A DNA stretch of 64,000 nucleotides from Kineococcus terrestris. Lineage in GTDB: Bacteria > Actinomycetota > Actinomycetes > Actinomycetales > Kineococcaceae. The stretch is taken from assembly GCF_041020765.1 (NCBI RefSeq), contig NZ_JBEUEJ010000007.1. One strand, written 5' to 3'. The first letter of the stretch is position 1; the number at the start of each line of letters is the position of its first letter. The notes under the pieces were generated by a model. It worked only from the letters and a program-made list of their open reading frames with translations. It did not search any database and was not told the origin of the DNA. The translations under genes and the position numbers were made by a program. This document shows positions 25,332-33,912 of this stretch, one piece after another.

Positions 25332-27053
25332 GTGCCGCTCACGGTCGCCGACGTCCTCGCGCTGCCCGTCGTGGCCGCCGGGGACCCGCGCGTGGTCGTC
25401 GGCGGGCCGGGGCTGGGCGCCGCGGTGCGCTGGGTCCACGTCACCGAGCAGACCGACCTGACGGGGCTGCTGGGCGGCGGGGAGCTGCTGCTGTCCACCG
25501 GCATCGGGCTGGGCGAGCCCGGCTTCGACGCCGCCGGGTACGTCGCCTCGCTGCGCGAGGCCGGCGCGGTCGGGCTCGTCGTGGAGCTCGGCCGCCACCT
25601 GGCGCGGCTGCCCGCGCCGCTCGTCGGCGCCACCCGCGAGGCCCGCTTCCCGCTGGTCGAGCTGACCCGAGCGGTGCGGTTCGTGGCCGTCACCGAGCAG
25701 GTGCACGCCACCGTGCTGCACGAGCAGTACGAGCGCCTGCGCTTCTCCGAGCGCGTCCACGAGGTGTTCGCCTCGCTGGCCACCGGCGGCGGCACCGTGG
25801 CGGAGGTGCTCGACCGCGCCGCCGCCCTGACCGGGCGCGTCGTCGTCCTGGAGGACCCCGGCCACCACGCCGTCGCCCACGCCGGGGCCCCCGCCGCCGA
25901 CGCGCTGCGCGACTGGCCGGCGCGCTCGCGCCGCGCCGACGCCGCGGAGGGCTGGCCCACAGCCCCCGTCGGGCCCGTCGGCGCCCGCTGGGGGCGGCTC
26001 GTGGTGCCCGAGCGGGTCGCCGAACCCGGCGCGGCGCCCGCCCCCTCCCCGTCCCCGGGGGCCTCCGCACCGGCGGGACCGGGGCAGGTGCGGCTCGTCC
26101 TGACGCGGGCCGCCGAGGCGCTCACCGTCGCCCGGCTGCTCGACCCCGGCGCGGGCGACCCCGCGCAGCACGCGGCGGCGCGGCTGCTGCGCGACCTGCT
26201 GCGCGGCAGGGCCTCCGAGGAGGAGGACCTGCGCGCCCGGGCCCGCGCGCTGGGCCTGCCCGCCCGCGCCCGGCACGTGCCGCTGGCCGTGCACGCGCCA
26301 CCGCCCGCCGAGCCGGGCGCCGTCGCCGACGCCGTGGCCGCCGTCCTGGCCCGCGGGCGCACCGGCGGGCTGTCCGGTGTCGTCGGCCCGCGCCTGGTGG
26401 GCGTCCTGCTCGCCGTCCCCGCCGAGGCCCCCGGCGGCGGTGGGGGCGCCGCGGACCCGGCCCGCGCGGCCGCGGACCGCTTCGCCGCGCAGCTGCTGCG
26501 CGAGGTGCGCGGGCGCGCGCCCGCCGGCCCGCCCGGTGCGGCACCCCCGGTGGACCCCCCGGCCCCCGTGGTGGCCGCGGCGGGCACGGGCGCCGCGGGC
26601 ACCCTGGCCGCCGCCGGGGAGGGCCTGGCCGAGGCCGTGCACGTGGCCCGCGCCGCCGCCGGCCTGCCGCACCGCGCCCCCGGCACCGTCCACCGCGCCG
26701 CCGACCTCGGCGCGCGCGGGCTGCTGTGGTGGCTGCGCGGCGACCCGCGCCTGGCCGCCTACGTCGAGGAGCAGCTGTCCCCCCTGCTGACGGGCGGCAC
26801 CGGCGCCCCCGACGGCCCGGACGGCCCCGGCGCCGGGGAGCAGCTGGAGCTGCTGCGCGCGTGGCTGGAGGAGGGCGGGTCGGCCACCCGCCTGGCGCGC
26901 CGGCTGCACCTGAGCCGCCCGGCCGTCTACGCCCGCGTCGAGCGGCTGCGCGCGCGCCTGGGCCGACCCCTGGACGACCCCGAGACGCGGCTGTCGCTGC
27001 ACCTGGCGCTGCTGGCCCGCGACGCCGCGGGCGGTGACCCGGGCGGCGGCTGA
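25332..27053 (+). CDS. PucR family transcriptional regulator
   Basis: A 573-residue PucR-type activator. It has the N-terminal PucR domain (LTVADVLALPVVAAGDPRVVVGG, then WVHVTEQTDLTGLLGGGELLLSTG), a divergent central GGDEF-like region broken by Ala/Pro/Gly-rich stretches around residues 230-260 and 400-430, and the C-terminal PucR HTH: LLRAWLEEGGSATRLARRLHLSRPAVYARVERLRARLGR. Members activate neighbouring catabolic genes in response to a metabolite. It is divergent from the class III aminotransferase, its most likely target. The GTG start matches the PucR N-terminus and a leaderless promoter. Confidence 0.92.
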   Translation: MPLTVADVLALPVVAAGDPRVVVGGPGLGAAVRWVHVTEQTDLTGLLGGGELLLSTGIGLGEPGFDAAGYVASLREAGAVGLVVELGRHLARLPAPLVGATREARFPLVELTRAVRFVAVTEQVHATVLHEQYERLRFSERVHEVFASLATGGGTVAEVLDRAAALTGRVVVLEDPGHHAVAHAGAPAADALRDWPARSRRADAAEGWPTAPVGPVGARWGRLVVPERVAEPGAAPAPSPSPGASAPAGPGQVRLVLTRAAEALTVARLLDPGAGDPAQHAAARLLRDLLRGRASEEEDLRARARALGLPARARHVPLAVHAPPPAEPGAVADAVAAVLARGRTGGLSGVVGPRLVGVLLAVPAEAPGGGGGAADPARAAADRFAAQLLREVRGRAPAGPPGAAPPVDPPAPVVAAAGTGAAGTLAAAGEGLAEAVHVARAAAGLPHRAPGTVHRAADLGARGLLWWLRGDPRLAAYVEEQLSPLLTGGTGAPDGPDGPGAGEQLELLRAWLEEGGSATRLARRLHLSRPAVYARVERLRARLGRPLDDPETRLSLHLALLARDAAGGDPGGG

Positions 27054-27178
27054 ACCCCCGCCGCACGGCCCGCGCGCCTGGCGCGACGGCCCCGCGCGCG
27101 GGATGATCGGGACGGCGCCCCGCAGCGAGCGCGGGCCGCGGCCGGGGCTGTGGGCAGGACACCGGGGAGGTGGTCGCC

Positions 27179-27823
27179 GTGCTGGTGCGGGAGGCGATGA
27201 GGACGCCCGTGGTGACGGTGCAGGAGGACGACCACGTCGCCCACGCGGCGCGCGTCCTGCTGCACCACGGCATCTCCTCGGTGCCGGTGCTCGACGGCGA
27301 GGGGCACCTCGTCGGGATCGTCAGCGAGTCCGACCTGCTGCGCGACCGCGTCGGCCGCGACCCGCGCGCGCACCTGTCCAGCCGCGAGGACGTCGCCGAG
27401 GAGGGCGCGCCGCCGCCCCGGCTGGTCGCCGAGGTGATGACGACCCGCCCGCTGACCGTCGACGCCGCGGGCGACCTGGCCGACGCCACCGAGCTGATGC
27501 TGGACCGCTCCGTGAAGGCCGTGCCCGTGCTGGACGGCCGCCGCCTCGTCGGGGTCCTGGCCCGCCGCGACGTCCTGCGCACCGTCGCCCACGCCGACGA
27601 CGACGTGCGCGACGCCGTGCTCGCGCGGCTGGCCGACGACCTGCCGGGCACCTCGTGGACGGTCGAGGTCGAGGACGGCGTGGTGACGCTCGACGGCCCC
27701 GCGGAGGCCTCCCAGCACCGGATCGCCGCCGTGCTGGCCCGCACCGTCCCCGGCGTCGTGCGGGTCAGCACCACCGACGAGCACGTCTCCTACGACCAGC
27801 CCGTCCCGCGCGCCCGCCCGTGA
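27179..27823 (+). CDS. CBS-pair and BON domain protein
   Basis: A 214-residue cytosolic protein with two CBS motifs (VREAMRTPVVTVQEDDHVAHAARVLLHHGISSVPVLDGEGHL and VAEVMTTRPLTVDAAGDLADATELMLDRSVKAVPVLDGRRL) followed by a C-terminal BON domain (VRDAVLARLADDLPG, WTVEVEDGVVTLDGPAEASQ). CBS pairs bind adenine nucleotides and can act as energy sensors. CBS-BON proteins occur in actinobacterial dormancy loci beside universal stress proteins, as here. An in-frame GTG nine bases upstream is possible, but GGGGAGG at 27164-27170 is better spaced for 27179. Confidence 0.9.
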   Translation: MLVREAMRTPVVTVQEDDHVAHAARVLLHHGISSVPVLDGEGHLVGIVSESDLLRDRVGRDPRAHLSSREDVAEEGAPPPRLVAEVMTTRPLTVDAAGDLADATELMLDRSVKAVPVLDGRRLVGVLARRDVLRTVAHADDDVRDAVLARLADDLPGTSWTVEVEDGVVTLDGPAEASQHRIAAVLARTVPGVVRVSTTDEHVSYDQPVPRARP

Positions 27824-27845
27824 GGACCGGCGCCCGGGCGGGGCG

Positions 27846-28256
27846 TCAGGAGGCGCTGGCCAGCTCCACCGGGCCGATCCGCCGGCCCGTCACGTGCGCC
27901 ATGTCGAGGGCGAAGAGCACCTCGCGCACCCCCGGCGCCCACGTGTCCAGGGCGGTGCGCACGGCCTCCGGCTCGGGGCCGGTGACGCGGCGGCAGCGCC
28001 CCGAGACCGTCACGCTCCACCCGCTGCGGCGCGCCGCGTCCACCGCGTCGGCGTTGAAGGCGATGACGGCGTCGTCGACCGCCCGCTCCAGGGCGGTGCC
28101 CTGCGCGGTGCGGAACCACAGGCGCTCGCCGACGACGGCGTAGTTCATCGTCGCCACCGCGGGCAGCGCGTGCTCGGTGTAGACGGCCCGCCCGATGCCG
28201 CGCTCGCCGAGCAGCCGGCGGCACTGCGCGGGGGTGAGGGCTGCGGAGTCGGTCAC
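27846..28256 (-). CDS. Pyridoxamine 5'-phosphate oxidase-like FMN-binding protein
   Basis: A 136-residue FMN-binding split-barrel protein. CRRLLGERGIGRAVYTEHALPAVATMNYAVVGERLWFRTAQGTALERA gives the first half of the barrel, then VIAFNADAVDAARRSGWSVTVSGRCRRV, typical of the Rv-type PPOX proteins found in DosR regulons. It probably binds FMN or F420 as a homodimer; its reaction is unknown. It is divergent from the Rv1733c-like gene, and a DosR-like box (28292-28305) lies 36 bases upstream of its GTG start, so it is likely part of the local dormancy regulon. Confidence 0.9.
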   Translation of the reverse strand: MTDSAALTPAQCRRLLGERGIGRAVYTEHALPAVATMNYAVVGERLWFRTAQGTALERAVDDAVIAFNADAVDAARRSGWSVTVSGRCRRVTGPEPEAVRTALDTWAPGVREVLFALDMAHVTGRRIGPVELASAS

Positions 28257-28291
28257 CCCGCCACCGTCCCCGCGCGCGGGGCCCGGCGGGA

Positions 28292-28305
28292 GGGCCGAAG
28301 GTCCC
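28292..28305. promoter_or_regulatory. DosR/DevR-like operator
   Basis: The minus strand reads GGGACCTTCGGCCC, close to the DosR/DevR/OsdR half-palindromic motif GGGAC..N..GNCCC. It lies in the 200-base gap between the divergent FMN-binding and Rv1733c-like genes and differs by one base from the box at 33769. Confidence 0.72.
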
Positions 28306-28456
28306 CCCGCCCGGATCGGCCGAACCCCTGGCGCGCGCGCCCCGCGCGAGGCACGATCCCTGCACCCGGACGACGCCGTCCGGGCCGGCGGCCGCCGTCC
28401 GCGGGGCCGCCGGTGTCCGACGACGAGGTCAGACGAGGTCAGACGAGGAGGTCACC

Positions 28457-29134
28457 GTGGCCCACGTCCCGCTCCCGCCGCAGGCGGGCCCCCCGCGCGA
28501 CCCCGTCCCGGCGCGCCCGCCGCGCCCGTGGAGCCCGCGGCGGTGCGCCAGCGTGTCGATCGCGCTGGCGGCCCGGCGCCGCAACCCGCTGGTCACGCGC
28601 GCGCACCTGGCCGAGGCCGTCCTCCTCGGCGCGGTCGTCGCCGGCTCCCTGGGCGCCGCCGCCGTCGTCGGGATCACCGCCCCGGCCGCCGGGGACGCCG
28701 CGGCCGCGCGCGCCGCCTCCCAGCGCGCGCACGCCACCCCGGTCTCGGCGCAGGTCGAGGTGCACCGCTCCGAGGGCTGGTGGGGCGGGCTGGAGGCGCC
28801 CCGCGCGAGCGTCGCCTGGACCTGGCGCGGGGAGCCGGTGGTGCGCGAGCTGACCGTCGCGGAGCTGTCCGCGGCCCGCGAGACCAGCTACGCCGAGCAG
28901 CAGGCCGGCACGCCCGTGGTGTGGGTGGACCGCTCCGGGCAGCTCGTCGAGCGCCCGCCCACCCCGGCCGCGGCCCGCACCGACGCCGTCCTGCTGCACC
29001 TGCTGCCCGGTGCGGGGGCCCTCGCGGCCGGCGCCGTCCTGGGCGCCGGGGTGCGCGCCGCGGCGCGGCGCCGGCCCAGCGCCGCGTGGGAGCGCGACTG
29101 GCGGCGCTGGGACCCGGGCCGCCGGGTCGGCTGA
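28457..29134 (+). CDS. Rv1733c-like two-TM membrane protein
   Basis: A 225-residue membrane protein with a cytoplasmic Pro/Arg-rich N-terminus, a first transmembrane helix around residues 53-76 (AHLAEAVLLGAVVAGSLGAA), an external domain of about 100 residues, and a second helix near residues 178-200 (LLHLLPGAGALAAGAVLGAG) before a basic tail (RRRPSAAWERDWRRWDPG). The external domain contains AQVEVHRSEGWW, VAWTWRGEPVVRELTV and VWVDRSGQLVERPP. This layout and the WERDWRRWDPG ending fit the Rv1733c family, a DosR-regulon protein of unknown function in mycobacteria. The upstream gap carries a DosR-like box. Confidence 0.82.
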   Translation: MAHVPLPPQAGPPRDPVPARPPRPWSPRRCASVSIALAARRRNPLVTRAHLAEAVLLGAVVAGSLGAAAVVGITAPAAGDAAAARAASQRAHATPVSAQVEVHRSEGWWGGLEAPRASVAWTWRGEPVVRELTVAELSAARETSYAEQQAGTPVVWVDRSGQLVERPPTPAAARTDAVLLHLLPGAGALAAGAVLGAGVRAAARRRPSAAWERDWRRWDPGRRVG

Positions 29135-29162
29135 CGCCCCCGGCGCGACCTCGGGCGCGACC

Positions 29163-30905
29163 TCAGGCGGTCGGCAGGGGCACCGACCAGCGCACGCGCG
29201 TCCCGCCGCCCGGGCGCGGTCCCACCTCGCACGTGCCGCCGAGGGCCTGCGCCCGCGACACCATCGTGTCCAGGCCGCCGCGGTGGCCGTGCGCCACCGC
29301 GGGCAGCCCGCGGCCGTCGTCGTCCACCTGCAGCACCAGGTGGCCCGGGCCGGCGTCGCCCGCGGTCGCGCCGACCTCCACGAGCACGTCCACCCGCCGG
29401 GGCGCGGCGTGCTTGGCGGCGTTGCTGAGGGCCTCGCGCAGCACCGCCAGCGCCTGCTCCTGCACCCCCGCCGGGACGGCCGCCAGGTCCCCGCGCACCA
29501 GCACGACCGGGGTGCGGCCCAACGCCTCGGCGCCCGTGCGCACGACCTCGTCGACCGCGGCGCGCGGGTCGCGGCGCACCACCCGGTCGCGCAGCTGGAA
29601 GATCGCCCGCCGCAGGTCGCGGATCGTCTCGTCGATGTCGTCGATCGAGCCCTCCAGCTTGGCGGCGACCGCCGGGTCCGCGACCGACCCGCCCGCCGAC
29701 TGCAGGGTGAGCCCGACGGCGAACAGCCGCTGGATGACGTGGTCGTGCAGGTCGCGGGCGATCCGGTCGCGGTCGTCGAGGACCGCCATCCGCTCGCGCA
29801 GCGCCTGGCCGGCGGCCACCTCGCGGGTCAGGACGAGCTGCTCGGCGAACTGGCGGGAGCTGACCGGCTCGGGCACGCCCGCCGACGGCCCGTCCTCCAG
29901 CCACCCGACCGCCAGCGCGGCGCGCAGCCGCCCCGCCAGGCGCACCGGCACCAGCGCCGCCGTGCGCGCCGCCCACCCCAGGTGCGCGGGGTCGACGGGG
30001 GCGGCCTCCTCCACCCCGGCCAGCAGCTCCTCCAGGACGGCCGCGCCGGGCGCGAGGGTGCGCGCCGCCCCGCCCGTCCCGGCCGCCCGCGCCGACGTGG
30101 ACGTGGCCAGCAGCGCGGTGCCGCCGTCCCCGCCGGCGTCCTGGGCGACCTCCAGCAGGGCGACCACGTCGGCGTCCTCGACCTCCCGGGCCGCACCGAG
30201 GGCCTCGGTCAGCGCCTCCTGCGGGTCGGCGCCCGGGCGCAGCACGGCCTGCGTCGCGGCGCCGGCGGCGTGCAGCCAGCCGTTGCGGCGCTGGCTGCGC
30301 TCGAACAGCCGCGCGTTCGCGATGGCGATCGAGGCCGCCGAGGCCAGCGCCACCACGACCGCCTCGTCCTCGGCGCCGAACTCGCGCCCGTCCCGCTTGT
30401 CGGTCAGGTAGAGGTTCCCGAACACCCTGTCGCGCAACCGGATCGGGACCCCGAGGAACGTGCGCATGGGCGGGTGGTTCGGCGGGAAGCCGTAGGAGCG
30501 CGCGTGCGCCGACAGCTCCGCCAGGCGCAGGGGTTCCGGTTCGTCGATGAGCACCCGCAGGACCCCGTGCCCGCGCGGCAGGTCCCCGATGGCGCGGATG
30601 TCGTCCTCGCCGAGGCCGGTGGTCAGGAACTGCTCCAGGTCCCCGTCGGGCCCCAGCACGCCGAGGGCGCCGTAGCGGGCGTCGACGAGCTCGGTGGCCG
30701 TGGTGACGATGCGCTCCAGGACCGCCGACAGCTCCAGGTCGGCCGAGACGGCCACGACCGCGTCCAGGAGGCCGTTGAGGCGCTGCTGGTGGCGCTGCAC
30801 CGCGGCGGCGCGCTCGCGCAGCTCGCTGAGCAGGTCGTCCAGACCCACCCCCGCCAGCGCGGGCACCCCGCGGACCGGGCGGCCGGCGGACGTCCCGGTG
30901 CTCAC
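29163..30905 (-). CDS. DevS/DosT-like GAF-GAF sensor histidine kinase
   Basis: A 580-residue soluble sensor kinase. It has GAF-A (about residues 45-200), GAF-B (about 205-365), a HisKA_3 helix with the phospho-acceptor His387 in RIARDLHDHVIQRLF, and an HATPase (REALSNAAKHA as N box, DDDGRGLP and GHRGGLDTM as G boxes). In GAF-A, GFPPNHPPMRTFLGVPI places His144 where DevS/DosT have the proximal haem ligand, and Tyr166 (FGNLYLTDK) sits 22 residues later as does the DevS distal Tyr, so it should be a haem-based O2/NO/CO sensor. It is coupled by a GTGA overlap to the response regulator gene upstream. Confidence 0.92.
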   Translation of the reverse strand: MSTGTSAGRPVRGVPALAGVGLDDLLSELRERAAAVQRHQQRLNGLLDAVVAVSADLELSAVLERIVTTATELVDARYGALGVLGPDGDLEQFLTTGLGEDDIRAIGDLPRGHGVLRVLIDEPEPLRLAELSAHARSYGFPPNHPPMRTFLGVPIRLRDRVFGNLYLTDKRDGREFGAEDEAVVVALASAASIAIANARLFERSQRRNGWLHAAGAATQAVLRPGADPQEALTEALGAAREVEDADVVALLEVAQDAGGDGGTALLATSTSARAAGTGGAARTLAPGAAVLEELLAGVEEAAPVDPAHLGWAARTAALVPVRLAGRLRAALAVGWLEDGPSAGVPEPVSSRQFAEQLVLTREVAAGQALRERMAVLDDRDRIARDLHDHVIQRLFAVGLTLQSAGGSVADPAVAAKLEGSIDDIDETIRDLRRAIFQLRDRVVRRDPRAAVDEVVRTGAEALGRTPVVLVRGDLAAVPAGVQEQALAVLREALSNAAKHAAPRRVDVLVEVGATAGDAGPGHLVLQVDDDGRGLPAVAHGHRGGLDTMVSRAQALGGTCEVGPRPGGGTRVRWSVPLPTA

Positions 30906-31567
30906 GACGGGCGGTGGGCCGTGGTGAACAGGGCCGCCTGCGTGCGGCTGGCCAGGCCCAGCTTGGCCAGCACGCTGGAGACGTAGTTCTTCACCGTCTT
31001 CTCCGCCAGGTGCAGCTCGCGGCCGATCTCCCGGTTGGTCAGGCCCTCGCTGAGCGCGGCCAGGACGCGCCGCTCCTGCCCGGTCAGCTCGGCCAGGCGC
31101 GGGTCGGCGGCCAGCGGGTCCTGCAGGCGGCGGCGCACCTCCTCCACGGCCCGCGGGTCCAGCAGGCTCTCCCCGGCGGCGACCGCGCGCACGGAGACGA
31201 CGAGGTCGGTGGTGCGGATCTCCTTGAGCAGGTAGCCCGACGCGCCCGCCAGCACCGACGCCAGCAGCGCCTCGTCGTCGTCGTAGGAGGTGAGGACCAG
31301 CGTGCGGGTGCCGGGCGAGACGACGCGCACCTGCCGGCACACGTCCACCCCCGAGCCGTCGGGCAGGCGGCCGTCGAGGACGGCGACGTCCGGGCGGGTC
31401 ATCGTGATGCCGGCGACGGCCTCGGCGACCGTGCCGGCCTCCCCGACGACCTCCAGTCCGCCGGACTCCAGGACGGCGCGCAGCCCCGCGCGCACGACGG
31501 CGTGGTCGTCGGTGAGGAAGACCCGCACCGTCCCCGCGCCCGGCTCGTCCGGTCCCTCGGTGCCCAC
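30902..31567 (-). CDS. devR: DevR/DosR-like LuxR-family response regulator
   Basis: A 221-residue NarL/LuxR response regulator. The receiver has acidic Asp20-Asp21 (FLTDDHAVVRAGL), phospho-acceptor Asp65 (VAVLDGRLPDGSG), and the switch region LVLTSYDDDEALLASVLAGASGYLLKEI. The effector HTH reads LTGQERRVLAALSEGLTNREIGRELHLAEKTVKNYVSSVLAKLG; the LAEKTVKNYVS recognition helix is the DosR signature. It precedes and overlaps the cognate kinase gene. The start GTG 31567 gives a 13-residue lead; a GTG in front of RVFLTDD is an alternative. A minus-strand TAACCT near 31619-31624 could be its -10 element. Symbol assigned by similarity to mycobacterial devR. Confidence 0.92.
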   Translation of the reverse strand: MGTEGPDEPGAGTVRVFLTDDHAVVRAGLRAVLESGGLEVVGEAGTVAEAVAGITMTRPDVAVLDGRLPDGSGVDVCRQVRVVSPGTRTLVLTSYDDDEALLASVLAGASGYLLKEIRTTDLVVSVRAVAAGESLLDPRAVEEVRRRLQDPLAADPRLAELTGQERRVLAALSEGLTNREIGRELHLAEKTVKNYVSSVLAKLGLASRTQAALFTTAHRPS

Positions 31568-31620
31568 CCGGCTGCCCCCCCGGTCGCGTGGCCGGGCCCG
31601 GCGCCCGGTCGTGCCCGAGG

Positions 31621-32601
31621 TTAGCCCTCGACCCCGACGGGCGTCCCGTCCCGGCCGCGCTCGGCCACCTCGCGCGAGCGCGCCGCGTCGGGCACGACGA
31701 CGACCGGGCCGCCGGCGCGGTGCAGCAGGTCGTGGCTCGTCGAGCCCAGCAGCGCCGTGAGGAACGCGCCGTGCCCGCGCGCGCCGACCACCAGCAGCTG
31801 GGCGTGCGCGGCCGCCGTCAGCAGCGCGTCGGAGGGGTGGACGTCCTCGACGAGCTCGCCGGTCACCTCCACGCCCGGGTGGGCCGCGCGCGCCCGCGCG
31901 CAGACCTCCTCCAGCGACCGCCGCTGCTCCTCCCGGACCCGCTCCCGCGCGCGGGCCCGGTCGTCCTCGGGCGGCAGCCACGAGCCCGCCGGGTGGTACG
32001 CCCACACCCGCAGCACGCGCACCGCCGTCCCCGCCGCGCGGGCCAGGGCGGCGGCCGCGTCGACGGCGGCGTCCGCCTGGCGGGAGCCGTCGTGCCCGAC
32101 GACGACGCCGCGGGCCCCGGCGGGGGCGTCCTCGCGCACGACGGCCACCGGGCAGCGCGCGTGCGAGGCGGCGTACAGGCTCGTCGAGCCGAGCTGGAAG
32201 CCGCCGAGCGCGCCCGAGCGCAGCCGGCTGCGCCGCCGGGCACCCGTCACGAGCAGCGCGGCGCCCTCCGCGGCCCGCCGCAGCGCGTGGCGGGGGTGGT
32301 CGCGCGGGACGCTGCGGTGCACCAGCAGGCCGGGGTGCTCGGCGCGCACCCGCTCGGACAGCTCGTCGAGCACCGCGCGCGCCGCCCGCTCGGCCTCCTC
32401 GGTGATCTTCACGGCGTAGTGGACGCTGGCCGCGTCGCCCGTGACGGGCAGCGGCACGGCGCTCACCAGCTCCAGCTCCACCCCGCGCCACGCCGCCTGG
32501 CGCGCCGCCCACGCCACCGCCGCCCGGGCCCCCTCCAGGTCGCCGACCCCGACGACGACGGCGCCCCGAGCCACCCGGCGCTCCGGTCGCTGAACGCTCA
32601 C
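31621..32601 (-). CDS. Universal stress protein, tandem UspA domains
   Basis: A 326-residue two-domain UspA protein. Domain one runs VVVGVGDLEGARAAVAWAARQAAWRG to VTGARRRSRLRSGALGGFQLGSTSLYAASH; domain two has VVVGHDGSRQADAAVDAAAALARA and the ATP loop VVGARGHGAFLTALLGSTSHDLLHRAGGPVVVVP. Such ATP-binding Usps are core members of DosR regulons. The GTG at 32601 follows GGGGAGGGGGAG, and the upstream frame extension is rejected for lack of homology. It lies between the DevR-like gene and another Usp, all on one strand. A DosR-like palindrome is 99 bases upstream. Confidence 0.9.
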   Translation of the reverse strand: MSVQRPERRVARGAVVVGVGDLEGARAAVAWAARQAAWRGVELELVSAVPLPVTGDAASVHYAVKITEEAERAARAVLDELSERVRAEHPGLLVHRSVPRDHPRHALRRAAEGAALLVTGARRRSRLRSGALGGFQLGSTSLYAASHARCPVAVVREDAPAGARGVVVGHDGSRQADAAVDAAAALARAAGTAVRVLRVWAYHPAGSWLPPEDDRARARERVREEQRRSLEEVCARARAAHPGVEVTGELVEDVHPSDALLTAAAHAQLLVVGARGHGAFLTALLGSTSHDLLHRAGGPVVVVPDAARSREVAERGRDGTPVGVEG

Positions 32602-32699
32602 CGCTCCCCCTCCCCGGCGCGGGACCCCGTGCGGGGCACCGGCGGTGCCCCCGGCCCGCGTCCTGGCCCGACCCTGCGCCCGCACCGCGGCCCGGACCA

Positions 32700-32713
32700 G
32701 GGACCTAGGTCAC
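32700..32713. promoter_or_regulatory. Possible DosR-like palindrome
   Basis: GGGACCTAGGTCAC is one base from the perfect palindrome GGGACCTAGGTCCC and resembles the two other boxes of the island in its left half. It overlaps the stop of one Usp gene and lies 99 bases upstream of the next. Weaker than the other two. Confidence 0.45.
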
Positions 32714-33732
32714 GCGGTGCGCGCGCCCCCACCGGCCGGGGCCGCGCCGGTCAGCGCCGGCGACCACGCGCGCGGCACCACCACCACCGGCAGCTCCGTG
32801 CGGCGCAGCACCGCGTGGCTGGTGGAGCCCAGCACGGCCGTCAGCAGCCCGCCGCGCCCGCGCGAGCCCACCACCAGCAGCCGGGCGCCGGCCGCCGCCT
32901 CCGCGAGCACGTCGGAGGCGAAGCGGTCCTCCACCAGGCGCACCTCCACGCCCACCGGGTGCTCGCGCTGCACGTCGCGGGCCAGCGCCTCGGCCTGGGC
33001 CCGCAGCTGCGCCGCCTGGGCGGCGCGGGCCTGCTGCGGCAGCCGCCCGGCCCCGGCCCGGCCCCGGTCGGCGGTCGGGCCCTCCACCGGCGCCTGCCAC
33101 ACCCGCAGCAGGTGGACGGCCTCGGCGGAGCCCGTCGCCGCGGCGCGCAGGTCGGCCTCGGCCGCGGCGAAGCGCACCGCCGCCACCGAGGCCGGGGAGC
33201 CGTCGACGCCGACGACGACCCCGCGGGCGGCCGACGGCGGGCGGCGCACGACCGCGACGGGGCAGGCGGCCCGTCCGGCCAGGTCGACGCTCGTCGCGCC
33301 CGGCCGGGAGGCCACCGCCCGCGCGCCGGGCCGCTCCGGGCCGCCCGTGACGAGCAGCGCGGCGCCGTCGGCCAGCCGCAGCAGGACCCGGCGCACGTCC
33401 CCGTGCAGCACCGAGCAGCGCACCCGCGGGCCGGCACCGGCGGTCCGGCTCCCCCGGACCCGCTCCAGGTGCGCGCGGACGAGGTCCTCGGCGCGCCGCA
33501 GCACGTCCCAGCCCGCGCCGTCGCGGGCCGCCAGCAGGTCCGCCGACGTCCACCCGAAGGCCGCGCCGAGGGCGTCCTGGGCGGTGGCGGGCTCGTCCAC
33601 GACGTGCACCAGGTGCAGCGCCGCGCCCCGCAGCACGGCCTCGTCCGCCGCCCACAGCAGCGCCGCCTCGCAGGCGCGCACGTGCTCGACCGCCACGACG
33701 ACCTCGCGCGCCCCGTCCCCCACCGGTTCCAC
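32710..33732 (-). CDS. Universal stress protein, tandem UspA domains
   Basis: A 340-residue two-domain UspA protein. Domain one starts VVVAVEHVRACEAALLWAADEAVLRG with a long insert (around residues 55-95) and ends LVTGGPERPGARAVASRPGATSVDLAG; domain two has VVVGVDGSPASVAAVRFAAAEAD and the full ATP loop VVGSRGRGGLLTAVLGSTSHAVLRRTELPVVVVP. The first domain lacks the clean glycine loop, so ATP probably binds only the second. The GTG at 33732 begins just before the fold; the very long frame extension antisense to the phosphoketolase gene is spurious. A DosR-like box 37 bases upstream is shared with the divergent phosphoketolase. Confidence 0.9.
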   Translation of the reverse strand: MEPVGDGAREVVVAVEHVRACEAALLWAADEAVLRGAALHLVHVVDEPATAQDALGAAFGWTSADLLAARDGAGWDVLRRAEDLVRAHLERVRGSRTAGAGPRVRCSVLHGDVRRVLLRLADGAALLVTGGPERPGARAVASRPGATSVDLAGRAACPVAVVRRPPSAARGVVVGVDGSPASVAAVRFAAAEADLRAAATGSAEAVHLLRVWQAPVEGPTADRGRAGAGRLPQQARAAQAAQLRAQAEALARDVQREHPVGVEVRLVEDRFASDVLAEAAAGARLLVVGSRGRGGLLTAVLGSTSHAVLRRTELPVVVVPRAWSPALTGAAPAGGGARTA

Positions 33733-33768
33733 CCCGCGAGGGTCGCCCGGCCCCCGGGCCCGGCACCA

Positions 33769-33782
33769 GGGACCTCCGGCCC
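33769..33782. promoter_or_regulatory. DosR/DevR-like operator
   Basis: GGGACCTCCGGCCC, identical at 13 of 14 positions to the box at 28292 (read on the other strand). It sits in the 180-base gap between the divergent Usp and phosphoketolase genes and could serve both. Confidence 0.72.
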
Positions 33783-33912
33783 TGTCCAGCGCCCGCGCCA
33801 CCCGGTCGGATCGGCTGTCGTGATCACCCGTCGCGACACCGGGACGACCGCCGTCCACCGCGCCACCGGCACCCGGGTGGAGCAGGCTGGGGACCCCGCA
33901 CCGAGGAGGACC

